This document shows positions 48,064-57,607 of a DNA stretch of 61,570 bases, one piece after another. The stretch comes from Methylocystis sp. GTDB lineage: Bacteria > Pseudomonadota > Alphaproteobacteria > Rhizobiales > Beijerinckiaceae. How positions within the stretch are numbered: position 1 is the first letter of the stretch; the number at the start of each line of letters is the position of its first letter. The notes beneath the pieces were generated by a model. That model worked only from the letters and a program-made list of their open reading frames with translations, searched no databases and was not told the origin of the DNA. Both the position numbers and the translations under genes were made by a program. The stretch covers positions 1 through 61,570 of the forward strand of contig JALHNQ010000018.1 of NCBI GenBank assembly GCA_022843405.1. The letters are read 5' to 3'.

Positions 48064-51000
48064 ATGGCGACATCGGGAAAAATCCAGGACGCGGCCTCCG
48101 CCGCTCTGTCGGCGGTCGAGGAGGCGCTGGACATCGGCGCAACGCCGAAGGCCGCGGCAGACGCCGCGGACGAGGCGAACGACGGATCGAGCCCGGCTGC
48201 GTCCTCCCGAGCCGACGCGCCAGCCGGCGATAAGCGCCGATCGGCGCCCGCTCACGGCGAGCCGCAAAACCGCGATCCGCACGGGGTCATCGCTCCCGCC
48301 TTTGCGCCGGCCAATGATGATCGCCGCACGGTCGGCGAGTTGCGGCAGGCGCTTCAGATCAAGCCGAACCGCTCGATCATGGCCTTCACATTCGCCGCCA
48401 TGGCGCTGTGGGCGGCCTGCTGGGCGCTGTATCTTTATTTCCATCAGGGAGAACTCCTCGACGGCGAGAGCTCCATGCTCGCGCCGAAGCCGGTGCTGAC
48501 TCTCGCGGCGCTCATCGCGCCTCTCGTCTTTCTCTTCCTCTCCGGATTGATGGCGCGCCGCGCCCATGAGATGCGGCTCATCGCCAATTCCATGACCGAA
48601 GTCGCCATTCGGCTCATCGAGCCGGAGACGGTGGCCACCGAACAGATCGTCTCGCTTTCTCAGGCGATTCGACGTGAGGCCGCCTCAATGGGCGACGGCA
48701 TCGAACGCGCGCTGGCGCGCGCCGGCGAGCTGGAAGTAATCGTGCGCACGGAGGTCACCAACCTCGAACGCTCCTACACCGACAATGAGCGGCGCATTCG
48801 TCTGCTCATCGACGAACTGACGCGCGAACGCGAGGCCATCATCGTCAACGCCGACAACGCGCGGACCGCGCTCTTTGGCGCGCGCGAAACGCTTTCTCAG
48901 GAACTCGCGACGACCTCGGTCCATCTCGCCGAAGCGGTGAGCCAAGCGGGGGCGCGGGTCGCCTCTTCACTCGGCTCGAAGGGCGAGGAGATTCGGCTCG
49001 CGCTTGACGAGGCGGGAGAAGCCTTCGAGTCGACTCTGGCGAGTCATGGCGAACGTGTGTTCTTCACACTCACTCAGACGGGCGACGAGGTCGCGCAAAA
49101 GGTGGCCGGCGCAGGCGACGACGTCAGCCGACGTTTCGCCGAAGGAATCGAGGAGTTCGGCCGCAAGCTGGAAACTGCGGGCGACGCGATCGCCGGCGAC
49201 TTTGGCGCGCGCGGCGCCGAATTGCTCGAACGGTTTGAAGAGATCGGCGCCGGTTTTTCGGAGGCGGTCGGCGGCCAGGGAGAGCGGATCGTCGCGCAAC
49301 TCGCCGAAACCGGCGACGCCATTCGCGAAACGATCGAAACGCAGGGCGGTTCGTTTGAGCGTTCGCTCGCCGAAACCCAGGAACGCCTCACCGCCCGCGT
49401 CTCCGAACATGTCGAACATGCTCGAACCACGCTCGAGACGGCGGAAACGCGAATCGTCGGCCTGCTCGATGAAACGCATCAAAAGGCGCAGAGCGAATTC
49501 GAGCTGCGCGGCCAAGCGCTGCAGGAGGCGGTCGCACGCAGCCTGAACCAGAACTCTACCGCGCTCGTCGAACAGGTCGACGCCCTGCAGGAGCGCTTCG
49601 TCGCCGCCGCCAACGAAGCGGCGTCGGCCATCGGCCAGCATGGCGATCGAGTCACACAAGCGCTCGCCGACAATTTTGAGGTCTTCGAAGAGACCGTGCT
49701 CGGCCGCGGCGGCGAAATCGCCGATCGCATCGCCGAATGCGGCAAGCAGATCGAGACCACGGTCGTCGAGCGGCTGGCGGCCTTTGAAGACGCGGTCGTG
49801 CGCAACAGCGGCGAAGCCGCCATCCGCATCGCTGACCATGGCGACCGCGTCAGCTCCGCCATTTCGGACGGGCTCGCCGCCTTCGAAGACACCTTTGCGC
49901 GGCACGGCGACGAGGTCGTCTCGCGCGTCGCCGAACATAGCGAGAAAGCCGCGACGGCGGTCGCCACCCAACTCGCTGCTTTCGAAAACGCCGTCGCGTC
50001 GCGCAGCGAGGAAATCGCGCAGAGCGTCGGCGAACACAGCGAACGCGCCAGCTCGGCGCTCGTTTCCGGGCTCGCGGCATTTGAAGAGTCGGTCGATCGC
50101 CGCAGCGGCGAAGTCGCCGAGCGGGTCAGCGAACAAGCCGAGCGAACGAGCGCGGCTGTGTCGGCTCAGCTCGCGGCGTTCGAACAGGCGGTGACACGCC
50201 ACAGCGACGAAGCCGCCGCGCGCGTGAGCGAGCACGGCGGACGCGCGACCTCGGCAATCGCCAGCCAACTCGCCGGCTTTGAGGAGATGATCGAGCGGCA
50301 CAGCACGGAAATCGCCCTTTGCGTCAGCGAACAGAACGAGCGTGCAACGTCGACGCTTGCGGCGCAGCTGGCCTCATTCGAAAGCGCCGTCACGCGAAGC
50401 GGCGAACAGATCACGCAACGCGTGGGCGAGCAAGGCGAACGCGCGACGTCGACGCTTTCGGCGCAACTCGCGGCCTTTGAAGAGGCCGTCATGCGTCACG
50501 GCGACGACATCGCCGAGCGCGTCGGCGAGCGTGGCGAACGCGCCGCATCGGGCCTCTCGTCGCAGCTCGCCGCCTTCGGAGAGGCGATCACGCGCCACAG
50601 CGAAGAAATCGTCCAGCAGGTCAGCGAACATGGCGAACGTGCGACCGCAGCCCTGTCTCAGGGCTTCTCGACGTTTGAAGACCTGGTCGCGCGCCAGGGC
50701 GAAGAATTGGCGGCCCGAGTGGCCGCCCGCACCGAACGCGCCGCCGTCGAACTCGGCGACAAGGTCTCCGCCTTCGAAGAGAGCGTCGCCAGCAATGCCG
50801 GACAGGTCAAAGACGCTGTCACGCAGGGTCTCGAGGCCATCGAGAACGTGCTTGTGGGCCGCGGCGGCGAGATCGCCGAACGCCTGGCTGCGCACGCCAA
50901 TCGCGTTGACGTGAGCCTTGCCGAAAAGCTCGGCTCATTCGAAGACTCCATCAAGCGCCATAGCGATAGCGTCGCGTCGGTCGTCGGCGAACATGCGACG

Positions 51001-54000
51001 CGCGTCGATGAATTGCTCGACGAGCGGCTTAACGCGCTGGAGACCGCTGGCATGCTCGTCGCCAAAACGATGGAGACGACGCGCGAACTCGCGCTGCAGG
51101 AATTCGACACGCATGGCGCGGCCCTGCGCGAAAAGCTTCGTCAAAGCGTCGACGACGCCTCTTCGGCGCTCGCCGAAAACGCCGAAACAATGCATGAGCG
51201 CTTGTCGACGACGGCCAGTGACGCCGTTCTGGCGATTGCGACCCAAGGCGAGCGGCTCCATGAACTGCTGAACGACCGGCTCGGCTCCTTCGAGGACGCC
51301 GTCCTGTCCGAAAGCAAAGAAGTTGTGGCCTCGCTGGCCAATCATGGCCAGCGCATTGCGGAGACGCTGGGCAAGCAGCTGACGCAATTCGAACAAGCGA
51401 TGCTGCACGACGGCGACGCGGTCGCCGATCGGGTCGGCGCGCATGCCGAACGCCTCACCGGCGAACTCACGCAAAGTCTCGCCGCCGTCGAAGACGTGAT
51501 CGGCAACAAGGGAACGCAACTCGTCGACGATCTGACGACACGGACGGCCGATGCGGCCGCGCGCCTCGACGCGCAAACACAGCAGATCGCGCGTCAGATC
51601 GACGACCGGTTGCAGTCGCTCGATCAAACGCTGCGCACGGAAGGCGGCGCGCTCGTCGATCGACTGTCGGCGCAAGTCGAGCATTACAACGCCCGCATAG
51701 GCGACAATTCCCGCCATTTCGCCGATGAGATCGATGCGAAATTGGCCGAAATCGACGAAACGATCGAGAACAAGGGCGGCCATCTCCTCGAACGGCTTGG
51801 CGCCCGCGCAATCGACATCGCCTCGACGATGTCCAACAAGATCGAAGCCTTCGAGAGCGTCGCCAGCGCGCGCACGATGGAAGCGGCGGACCGCATCGAT
51901 CAACTGGTCGAACGCGTCGATGCCGGCCTCGGCGGGGGCGGCCAAATTCTGGAAGAGGCGCTCTCCAAACACGCCGCTGAGGTCGCACGCGTGCTGGAAG
52001 ATGGCGGACGCCAAGTCATGCAGACTTTGGACGCGAAGATCAAAGACGTCGACTGGATTCTCCTGTCGCGATCGAGCGAACTCGACCAGGCTTTGACGTC
52101 GAGGACGGAGCAGATCAACGAAACCTTGGGGGGACAGGCCAAGGCGCTGGAATCGACCCTCGACAATCGGATCGAGCTGCTTGAGACGAATGTCGTCAGC
52201 CGGCTCAGCGAGGTCTCTTCGGAGCTTGACGAAAGAGGCCGGCTGGTCGTTGACATGATCAGCGCGCGGCTGCACGACATCAAGGAGATTCTGGCCGACG
52301 CGCGGCAAGAATTCGATGCGACGCTTCTCGCGCACGCCGGCCCTCTCGGCCAGTCGCTCGCCGACCGTGTCGCGGAGATCAGCGGCGCGCTCGACGCGCG
52401 GCTCAGCCAAATGCACTCGGTGCTCGATGAGCGCGGCGGCGCTGTCGCTCAGGAATTGACGGAGATTGCCGATCTGGCGGCGACCGCCGTCGATAACGCC
52501 GGCGCCGCCCTTGTCTCGCGCCTCGGCGCGAAGCGCGACGAGTTGACGGACACGCTCAACGCTTCGCGCGAGGCGCTGGCGTTGACGCTGGAGACCAGCG
52601 CGCAGAACTCGATCGCGACTCTGCTGGCGACGAACGAGAAGATTCGCGCGGAGCTGCCCATCCTGCTCGACGGGCTCGGCCAGACCAGCGCCTCGCTGCA
52701 CGCGATCGTCGACGAGACTGGCGGCAATCTTGTCACGCTTGAGCACGAGCTTGGCAAGCGGCTCGACGAGTTCCGTGGAGCGGTCAACGAAGCCTCGGCC
52801 CAGGTTGAGCAGGTCGCCGCGACGACAGGCGACACGATGCGCGACGCCAACGCCATCGTCGAGGCGCTCGACCAAAGACAGCATGCGCTGGCCCAGAGCG
52901 CCGAGAGACTGGCGCAAAGCCAGCAGGCGCTCGACGCGACGATGCGCGCCCGCCATCACTCGCTCGAAGAACTGACGACGGTCATCGATGGAAGGCGCGC
53001 CGAACTCGAAAGCGCCATCGCGCAATTCAGCGAGCTGATGGAGCGTTCGTTCCACTCGATCGAGGCGCGGTCGCGCGACCTTGGCGGCGCGCTGAGCGAA
53101 ACCTCGAGACAGACTGCCGATCTAATCGAAGCGCGCTTTGCGGCGGTGCGCGCCGCTGCGGAAGGCGAACGCGAGCAGACCTCCGAGGCGCTGAACGCCG
53201 CCTTCGCGCAAGCCAATGAAGAAATCGTCCGGCTGTTTGACGGCGCACGTTCGAAATTCGACGCCGCGGCAAGCGAGATTCGCGGCATGGCGCGCGCCAT
53301 CCATAGCGAGATCGAGAAGACGCGCCAGGAAGTGCGCCGCGGCGCGACCGAGATTCCGCAGGAAGCGGCGGAGCAAGCGGCGATGCTGAAGCGGGTCGTC
53401 AGCGATCAGGTGAATGCGCTGAACGAACTCTCCGAGATCGTTGCGCGTTCGGGCCAGGTCTATGATGCCGCCGAGCAGAGCGCTCCTCCGCCTCGCCGCG
53501 CCGTCTTGGATCAGGCCGCACGCAGGGAAATCGCTCCGCCGCGAGCCGCCGCGCAAAATCTGTCGAACCGCCCGCCGAACGGCGGATGGCTGAGCGACCT
53601 GCTGGCGCGCGCCTCATTCGACGAAGCCGCGAAGCCGCCGCGCCCGGCCCGGTCCTTGGCGAGCGCCGGCGCGCTCGACAGCCTGTCGCTCGACATTGCG
53701 CGAATGGTTGACAACGCCGCCGTGACCGAAATCTGGCGCCGGTATCAGCGCGGCGAGAAGGGGGCGCTTTTCGGTCGGCGTCTCTACACTGCGCAAGGCT
53801 ATCAGACCTTCGAGGAAATCAGACGCCGCTATCGCGTGGATCAGGATTTTCGCGCGACCGCCGATCACTACATCAAGCATTTCGAGGATCTGCTGGTCGA
53901 GACGAGCCGCGGAGATCGCGACGGCGCGAAAGCGCTCGATCTGCTGACTGGCGACGCCGGCAAGGTTTACACAATGCTGGGCCATGCCTCCGGGCGCTTC

Positions 54001-54006
54001 GAATAG
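48064..54006 (+). CDS. Growth pole ring (GPR)-like giant apolipoprotein-type coiled-coil protein
   Basis: A 1,980-residue protein. After an acidic Ala-rich N-terminus come two membrane helices (about residues 107-126 and 143-163), then about 1,600 residues of amphipathic helix. Between about residues 520 and 1,000 a 33-residue unit repeats at least a dozen times, of the form QLAAFEQAVTRHSDEAA plus RVSEHGGRATSAIAS. The C-terminal ~100 residues are globular and conserved in the order (ALFGRRLYTAQGYQTFEEI, TGDAGKVYTMLGHASGRF). This matches the growth pole ring protein of Agrobacterium, needed for polar growth. Length is close to that protein (about 2,100). Confidence 0.82.
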   Translation: MATSGKIQDAASAALSAVEEALDIGATPKAAADAADEANDGSSPAASSRADAPAGDKRRSAPAHGEPQNRDPHGVIAPAFAPANDDRRTVGELRQALQIKPNRSIMAFTFAAMALWAACWALYLYFHQGELLDGESSMLAPKPVLTLAALIAPLVFLFLSGLMARRAHEMRLIANSMTEVAIRLIEPETVATEQIVSLSQAIRREAASMGDGIERALARAGELEVIVRTEVTNLERSYTDNERRIRLLIDELTREREAIIVNADNARTALFGARETLSQELATTSVHLAEAVSQAGARVASSLGSKGEEIRLALDEAGEAFESTLASHGERVFFTLTQTGDEVAQKVAGAGDDVSRRFAEGIEEFGRKLETAGDAIAGDFGARGAELLERFEEIGAGFSEAVGGQGERIVAQLAETGDAIRETIETQGGSFERSLAETQERLTARVSEHVEHARTTLETAETRIVGLLDETHQKAQSEFELRGQALQEAVARSLNQNSTALVEQVDALQERFVAAANEAASAIGQHGDRVTQALADNFEVFEETVLGRGGEIADRIAECGKQIETTVVERLAAFEDAVVRNSGEAAIRIADHGDRVSSAISDGLAAFEDTFARHGDEVVSRVAEHSEKAATAVATQLAAFENAVASRSEEIAQSVGEHSERASSALVSGLAAFEESVDRRSGEVAERVSEQAERTSAAVSAQLAAFEQAVTRHSDEAAARVSEHGGRATSAIASQLAGFEEMIERHSTEIALCVSEQNERATSTLAAQLASFESAVTRSGEQITQRVGEQGERATSTLSAQLAAFEEAVMRHGDDIAERVGERGERAASGLSSQLAAFGEAITRHSEEIVQQVSEHGERATAALSQGFSTFEDLVARQGEELAARVAARTERAAVELGDKVSAFEESVASNAGQVKDAVTQGLEAIENVLVGRGGEIAERLAAHANRVDVSLAEKLGSFEDSIKRHSDSVASVVGEHATRVDELLDERLNALETAGMLVAKTMETTRELALQEFDTHGAALREKLRQSVDDASSALAENAETMHERLSTTASDAVLAIATQGERLHELLNDRLGSFEDAVLSESKEVVASLANHGQRIAETLGKQLTQFEQAMLHDGDAVADRVGAHAERLTGELTQSLAAVEDVIGNKGTQLVDDLTTRTADAAARLDAQTQQIARQIDDRLQSLDQTLRTEGGALVDRLSAQVEHYNARIGDNSRHFADEIDAKLAEIDETIENKGGHLLERLGARAIDIASTMSNKIEAFESVASARTMEAADRIDQLVERVDAGLGGGGQILEEALSKHAAEVARVLEDGGRQVMQTLDAKIKDVDWILLSRSSELDQALTSRTEQINETLGGQAKALESTLDNRIELLETNVVSRLSEVSSELDERGRLVVDMISARLHDIKEILADARQEFDATLLAHAGPLGQSLADRVAEISGALDARLSQMHSVLDERGGAVAQELTEIADLAATAVDNAGAALVSRLGAKRDELTDTLNASREALALTLETSAQNSIATLLATNEKIRAELPILLDGLGQTSASLHAIVDETGGNLVTLEHELGKRLDEFRGAVNEASAQVEQVAATTGDTMRDANAIVEALDQRQHALAQSAERLAQSQQALDATMRARHHSLEELTTVIDGRRAELESAIAQFSELMERSFHSIEARSRDLGGALSETSRQTADLIEARFAAVRAAAEGEREQTSEALNAAFAQANEEIVRLFDGARSKFDAAASEIRGMARAIHSEIEKTRQEVRRGATEIPQEAAEQAAMLKRVVSDQVNALNELSEIVARSGQVYDAAEQSAPPPRRAVLDQAARREIAPPRAAAQNLSNRPPNGGWLSDLLARASFDEAAKPPRPARSLASAGALDSLSLDIARMVDNAAVTEIWRRYQRGEKGALFGRRLYTAQGYQTFEEIRRRYRVDQDFRATADHYIKHFEDLLVETSRGDRDGAKALDLLTGDAGKVYTMLGHASGRFE

Positions 54007-54015
54007 CGCTCGGAC

Positions 54016-55566
54016 CTATTCGACCGCTTCCGGCGCCGCGGCGCCAATGCGCGCTTCAAAATCGGCCTCGGCGCGAAGACTGTCCAGGTCTCGACCGATC
54101 GTCGCGACCGCGAGCAGCCTGTCGCCCTTAAAATACGACACGGCGCAGTCGGCGGCGGGATCGCCCGATATGTCCAGTCGATCCCATGAGGCGGCATGGC
54201 CGACATAGGAGATCGTCTGGTCGTAGTGCTGGCTCCAGAAGAAGGGCGCGGCGTCGAATTTTTCCTTACGGCCGAGAATGTTGCGGGCCGCCGTCTGACC
54301 CTGACGCTCCGCGACCACCCAATGTTCGACTCGAATCCGCTCGCCGGTGATTTTGTCGGGCCAGCTCGCGATGTCGCCGGCCGCGTAAACGTCTGGCGCG
54401 CTGGTTTGCAGATATTCGTCGACGAGCACGCCGCGGTCCACGGCGAGGCCCGCCGACTGGGCCAGGGCGAGGTCCGGCCGGACGCCAACGCCAATGACCA
54501 CGAGGTCGGCATCGAGAGTCGCGCCGCTTTTTAGGATTAGCGTGCGTTCGCCGATTTCGGTCGCCGTATCCTCGAGATGGAACACGACGCCGTGGCGCTC
54601 ATGCAGCTTCCGCACATGCGCGCCGATTTCAGGTCCGAGAATGCGCGCCATCGGGATCGCCTCGGGCGCGACGACATGGACCTCGAGATCGCGGGCGCGC
54701 AGCGCCGCCGCCACTTCAAGGCCGATGAAGCTCGCGCCGATCACGGCGACGCGGCGCGCTCCGGCGCAGGCGGCGATGAGCCGATCAGCGTCGGCGAGCG
54801 AGCGCAGATAGTGCACATGGCTTCGATCGGCGCCCGGCATCGGCAGCTTGGTCGGGAAGGCGCCGGTCGAGATCAGCAAGGCGTCGTATGAGAGCGCCGC
54901 CCCGTCTGCGAGCGTCAGGCGCTTGCCCGCCGGATCGAGCGACTCGACGCGGCGCCCCAGCCGCAGCTGCACGCCAGTGTCCCGATACCAGGCCGGGTCG
55001 CGCAGAGGCAGCCAGTCCGGCCGGGCGGTTCCCGCCAGATAGTCCTTGGAAAGATTGGGCCGGTCGTAGGGCGCGGCCGAATCCGCGCTGATCAGCTCCA
55101 GCAGTCCGTCATAGCCCTCGGCGCGCAACATGTGCGCGGCGGCGAAGCCCGCCGCCCCGCCGCCGACGATGACGACGCTGCGCGGTTGGGCCGCGCCCTT
55201 ATGCGCCGCCGGCCCTGGATCGGGTAGTTTTTCGCGGGCGAAAACCTTGCCGTCGGCCTGTTCGACCCGCCAGCGCGGCAAGGGATCAAAGGCGGGCGCC
55301 CGCAAGGCGCGGCCGCTGCGCAGACTGAAACAGGCGTGATGCCAAGGACAACGGATCGAACCGCCGACCACGAGCCCCTCGGCCAATGGCCCGTGATAAT
55401 GGGTGCAATGGGCGCCGATCACGAAGAACGCGTCGCCCTGTCGCGCCATGACGGCCTCCTCGCCCGCCACATGACCGAGCAAGGGACGATCTTCCGATAC
55501 ATCCCGGAGAGCGACGCCCTGCGAGAAGTCGGGGCCCTCTGGTTGATCACGCCCCTCTTCCGCCAT
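54016..55566 (-). CDS. FAD-dependent pyridine-nucleotide-disulfide oxidoreductase with N-terminal Rieske domain
   Basis: A 516-residue protein. Residues 15-115 are a Rieske domain with the 2Fe-2S ligands in CTHYHGPL and CPWHHACF. The rest is a ferredoxin-reductase fold with FAD motif VVIVGGGAAGFAAAHMLRAEG, NAD motif VAVIGASFIGLEVAAALRA, and the third motif VYAAGDIASWPD. Similar fusions (AIFL/NirD-like) pass electrons from NADH to an iron-sulfur partner. It stands alone, convergent with the GPR gene. The partner oxygenase is not in the window. Confidence 0.93.
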   Translation of the reverse strand: MAEEGRDQPEGPDFSQGVALRDVSEDRPLLGHVAGEEAVMARQGDAFFVIGAHCTHYHGPLAEGLVVGGSIRCPWHHACFSLRSGRALRAPAFDPLPRWRVEQADGKVFAREKLPDPGPAAHKGAAQPRSVVIVGGGAAGFAAAHMLRAEGYDGLLELISADSAAPYDRPNLSKDYLAGTARPDWLPLRDPAWYRDTGVQLRLGRRVESLDPAGKRLTLADGAALSYDALLISTGAFPTKLPMPGADRSHVHYLRSLADADRLIAACAGARRVAVIGASFIGLEVAAALRARDLEVHVVAPEAIPMARILGPEIGAHVRKLHERHGVVFHLEDTATEIGERTLILKSGATLDADLVVIGVGVRPDLALAQSAGLAVDRGVLVDEYLQTSAPDVYAAGDIASWPDKITGERIRVEHWVVAERQGQTAARNILGRKEKFDAAPFFWSQHYDQTISYVGHAASWDRLDISGDPAADCAVSYFKGDRLLAVATIGRDLDSLRAEADFEARIGAAAPEAVE

Positions 55567-55921
55567 GTCGCTCTCCCTCTTCCGCCGGCTCGGCGCGACG
55601 CGCCAGCCAAATCACCGCGTTCTTTAAAAAGGGCGACGCTTGAGACGCGACAAGCCTCGGTCAACGATCGATGCGAGAGGTGATTCGGGGGAGCCGCGCA
55701 TGCCTTGTTACATTTCTGACAATGCGAGCCCATACAAAGTCAACGAAAGACACATGGGCGTACGTAAAAAATGTGACATTGGAGCCACACCAATAAGAAC
55801 AAATATTCGCCAAGGCCCATTTTGCATAATTCTTAGGCAAATGCGCGGACCTTAGACTTGAATGGAACTCCGGTCGCGAGTGATATCAATCAACTTTCGC
55901 CACCAGCCGGAGTTAACAGCA
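55567..55921. promoter_or_regulatory. Intergenic region, 355 bp, AT-rich leader before the outer-membrane gene
   Basis: A divergent gap between the Rieske-FAD gene and the barrel-protein gene. The last 230 bp are unusually AT-rich. TGTTACATTTCTGACA near 55707-55722 and AAAATGTGACATTGG near 55768-55782 are a partly inverted pair that could bind a regulator. GGAG stands about ten bases before ATG 55922. No coding frame is supported. Confidence 0.45.
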
Positions 55922-57550
55922 ATGAAGTGGTTCTATCTTTCGAGCGTTGCTGCGCTCACATTGGCAACCAGCATCACCAGCGCCGCTCACGCTCAATCGA
56001 AACTGTTGGAAGTCGATCCAACTCTGGTTGAGGAAAATCAACCGGCGGCTCCTCCGGCGGTCAAGCGAGCAAAGAAGGCCGGGGCGAAAATCGTCAAGGG
56101 ACCCGCGCCCGCGCCGACGCCGGCCTGGATCGACGCCATCACGATCGACGGCTATATTGAAGGCGGCATCGCCCTCAATTTCAACCAGCCGTTCAACAAG
56201 CTCAGCTGGGGCCATCTCTATACGGACCGCGCCAACTGGCCGACCTTCAACGGCGCCCTGTTGACCGTGCAGCGTCCGCTCGACCCGAAGGCCGAAGGCT
56301 ATGACTTTGGCTTCAAGCTCCAGGGCATGGTCGGCGAGGACATGCGCTACAACCATTACCTCGGCATTCTTGATTACGCGATTGGTTCAAGAACGCAGAT
56401 CGGACCGATCGAGGCCAATGTTACGGCCCATCTCCCCTGGATCAGCGTGATCAGCGAGGGCGGCGTCGACCTGAAGCTCGGCATGTTCGCGACCTACAAT
56501 GGCGCGGAAGTCATCCCGGCCAAGGACAATCTGTTCTACAGCCACTCCTACATTTTCAACTTCGGTCCGTTCATTCACACCGGCGCGATGGTCACCACCC
56601 ATGTCAAGCCCTGGCTCGACGTTTATACGGGCGTGACCAGCGGCGTGAACACCAGCATTGGTTGGCCGGGCGACAACAACGCCGCCGCAGCCTTCCACGG
56701 CGGCTTCGGCTTCAACCTGCTCGACGGCAATCTGACCATTATGGCGATCACCCATACCGGTCCCGAGAACGCGAGGCAGACGGATCCGCTCGGCGTCGGC
56801 TGGCCGGTTGGTTTCGCCAATGGCACCCCCTGGGTGCCGACGGGCTGGCCGAATGTCCTCACGGCGGGTTGGCCCGTTAACCAGGGCGGCTTCGGCGCGC
56901 CGAACCTCTGCGCCTGCAACGTGAATACCGCGATCCGCTCGTTCAACAACCTCACGACGACGTGGAAGGCGACAGAGAATCTGACGCTCATCACCGACAT
57001 GAGCTTCATGCTGGAAACCGGCTGGAATCCGAGCTCCTTCGGCCTGCCGCAGAAAGCCTGGGCCGCGGCCAATGCGATCACCGGCACCGGCTTCTGGGGA
57101 ACGGCTCCGGCCAATCCGATGGGCGCCACCGCCTTCGGCATCGCGCAATACGCTTCCTACAAGATCAACGATATCTTCAAGATCAATGCGCGCGCCGAAT
57201 ACTTCCGGGATAACAATAACTTCTTCGTCGGCGCCTATCCCGGCTATTTTGACGCCGTCAATCTGTTCCATGGCTTCTGGTGCCCATCCTGCCTCAACCA
57301 GAACCTGGGTACCGGCCTTTACGCCACCCGGCCGATCTATTCAGGCACGAGCTATCTGGCGCTCACGCTGGGCATGACGATCACCCCGGAACTGCCCAAA
57401 ATGCCGATCATTACCGGCCTGATCATGCGGCCGGAACTGCGGTGGGATACGTCGGTCAACGGCACGACGCCCTTCTTCAATCGCAACGGCCTGAGCTCGT
57501 CGCAGGGCATGTTCAACATGGACGTGATCATTCCCTTCACGATCCTGTAG
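55922..57550 (+). CDS. OmpL-like (BBP2 family) outer-membrane beta-barrel protein
   Basis: A 542-residue protein with a signal peptide (LSSVAALTLATSITSAAHAQ). The mature part begins with a Pro/Lys-rich linker and then alternating beta-strands: ITIDGYIEGGIALNFNQP, HLYTDRANWPTFNGALLTVQ, and the GYDFGFKLQGMVGEDMRYNHY motif typical of the porin-2/OmpL-like family common in methanotrophs and other Alphaproteobacteria. It ends in Phe-Thr-Ile-Leu, compatible with barrel insertion. The AT-rich leader and the perfect terminator suggest a strongly expressed single gene. The transported solute is unknown. Confidence 0.85.
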   Translation: MKWFYLSSVAALTLATSITSAAHAQSKLLEVDPTLVEENQPAAPPAVKRAKKAGAKIVKGPAPAPTPAWIDAITIDGYIEGGIALNFNQPFNKLSWGHLYTDRANWPTFNGALLTVQRPLDPKAEGYDFGFKLQGMVGEDMRYNHYLGILDYAIGSRTQIGPIEANVTAHLPWISVISEGGVDLKLGMFATYNGAEVIPAKDNLFYSHSYIFNFGPFIHTGAMVTTHVKPWLDVYTGVTSGVNTSIGWPGDNNAAAAFHGGFGFNLLDGNLTIMAITHTGPENARQTDPLGVGWPVGFANGTPWVPTGWPNVLTAGWPVNQGGFGAPNLCACNVNTAIRSFNNLTTTWKATENLTLITDMSFMLETGWNPSSFGLPQKAWAAANAITGTGFWGTAPANPMGATAFGIAQYASYKINDIFKINARAEYFRDNNNFFVGAYPGYFDAVNLFHGFWCPSCLNQNLGTGLYATRPIYSGTSYLALTLGMTITPELPKMPIITGLIMRPELRWDTSVNGTTPFFNRNGLSSSQGMFNMDVIIPFTIL

Positions 57551-57577
57551 AAACCAAACGCTTCCCAAGCGCGTTAG

Positions 57578-57607
57578 AAAGCCGCCCGGTTCGCCGGGCG
57601 GCTTTTT
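57578..57607. terminator. Strong rho-independent terminator
   Basis: Perfect 9-bp stem GCCGCCCGG (57581-57589) and CCGGGCGGC (57594-57602) with loop TTCG, followed by TTTTT and preceded by AAA. It ends the outer-membrane gene and, on the other strand, the convergent secreted-protein gene whose stop lies at 57606. Confidence 0.93.

Noticed and set aside
49000-51100. DNA repeats that might be a CRISPR array or satellite
   Set aside because: The ~99-bp periodicity is the codon image of the 33-residue protein repeat; units are too divergent and lack spacer structure.
50935-53055. Long minus-strand frame (706 codons) over the growth pole ring gene
   Set aside because: Antisense shadow produced by the repeat codon pattern; the plus-strand protein has clear domains and repeats.
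54196-55091. Plus-strand frames over the Rieske-FAD gene
   Set aside because: Short antisense shadows without motifs; the minus-strand protein has all FAD, NAD and Rieske motifs.
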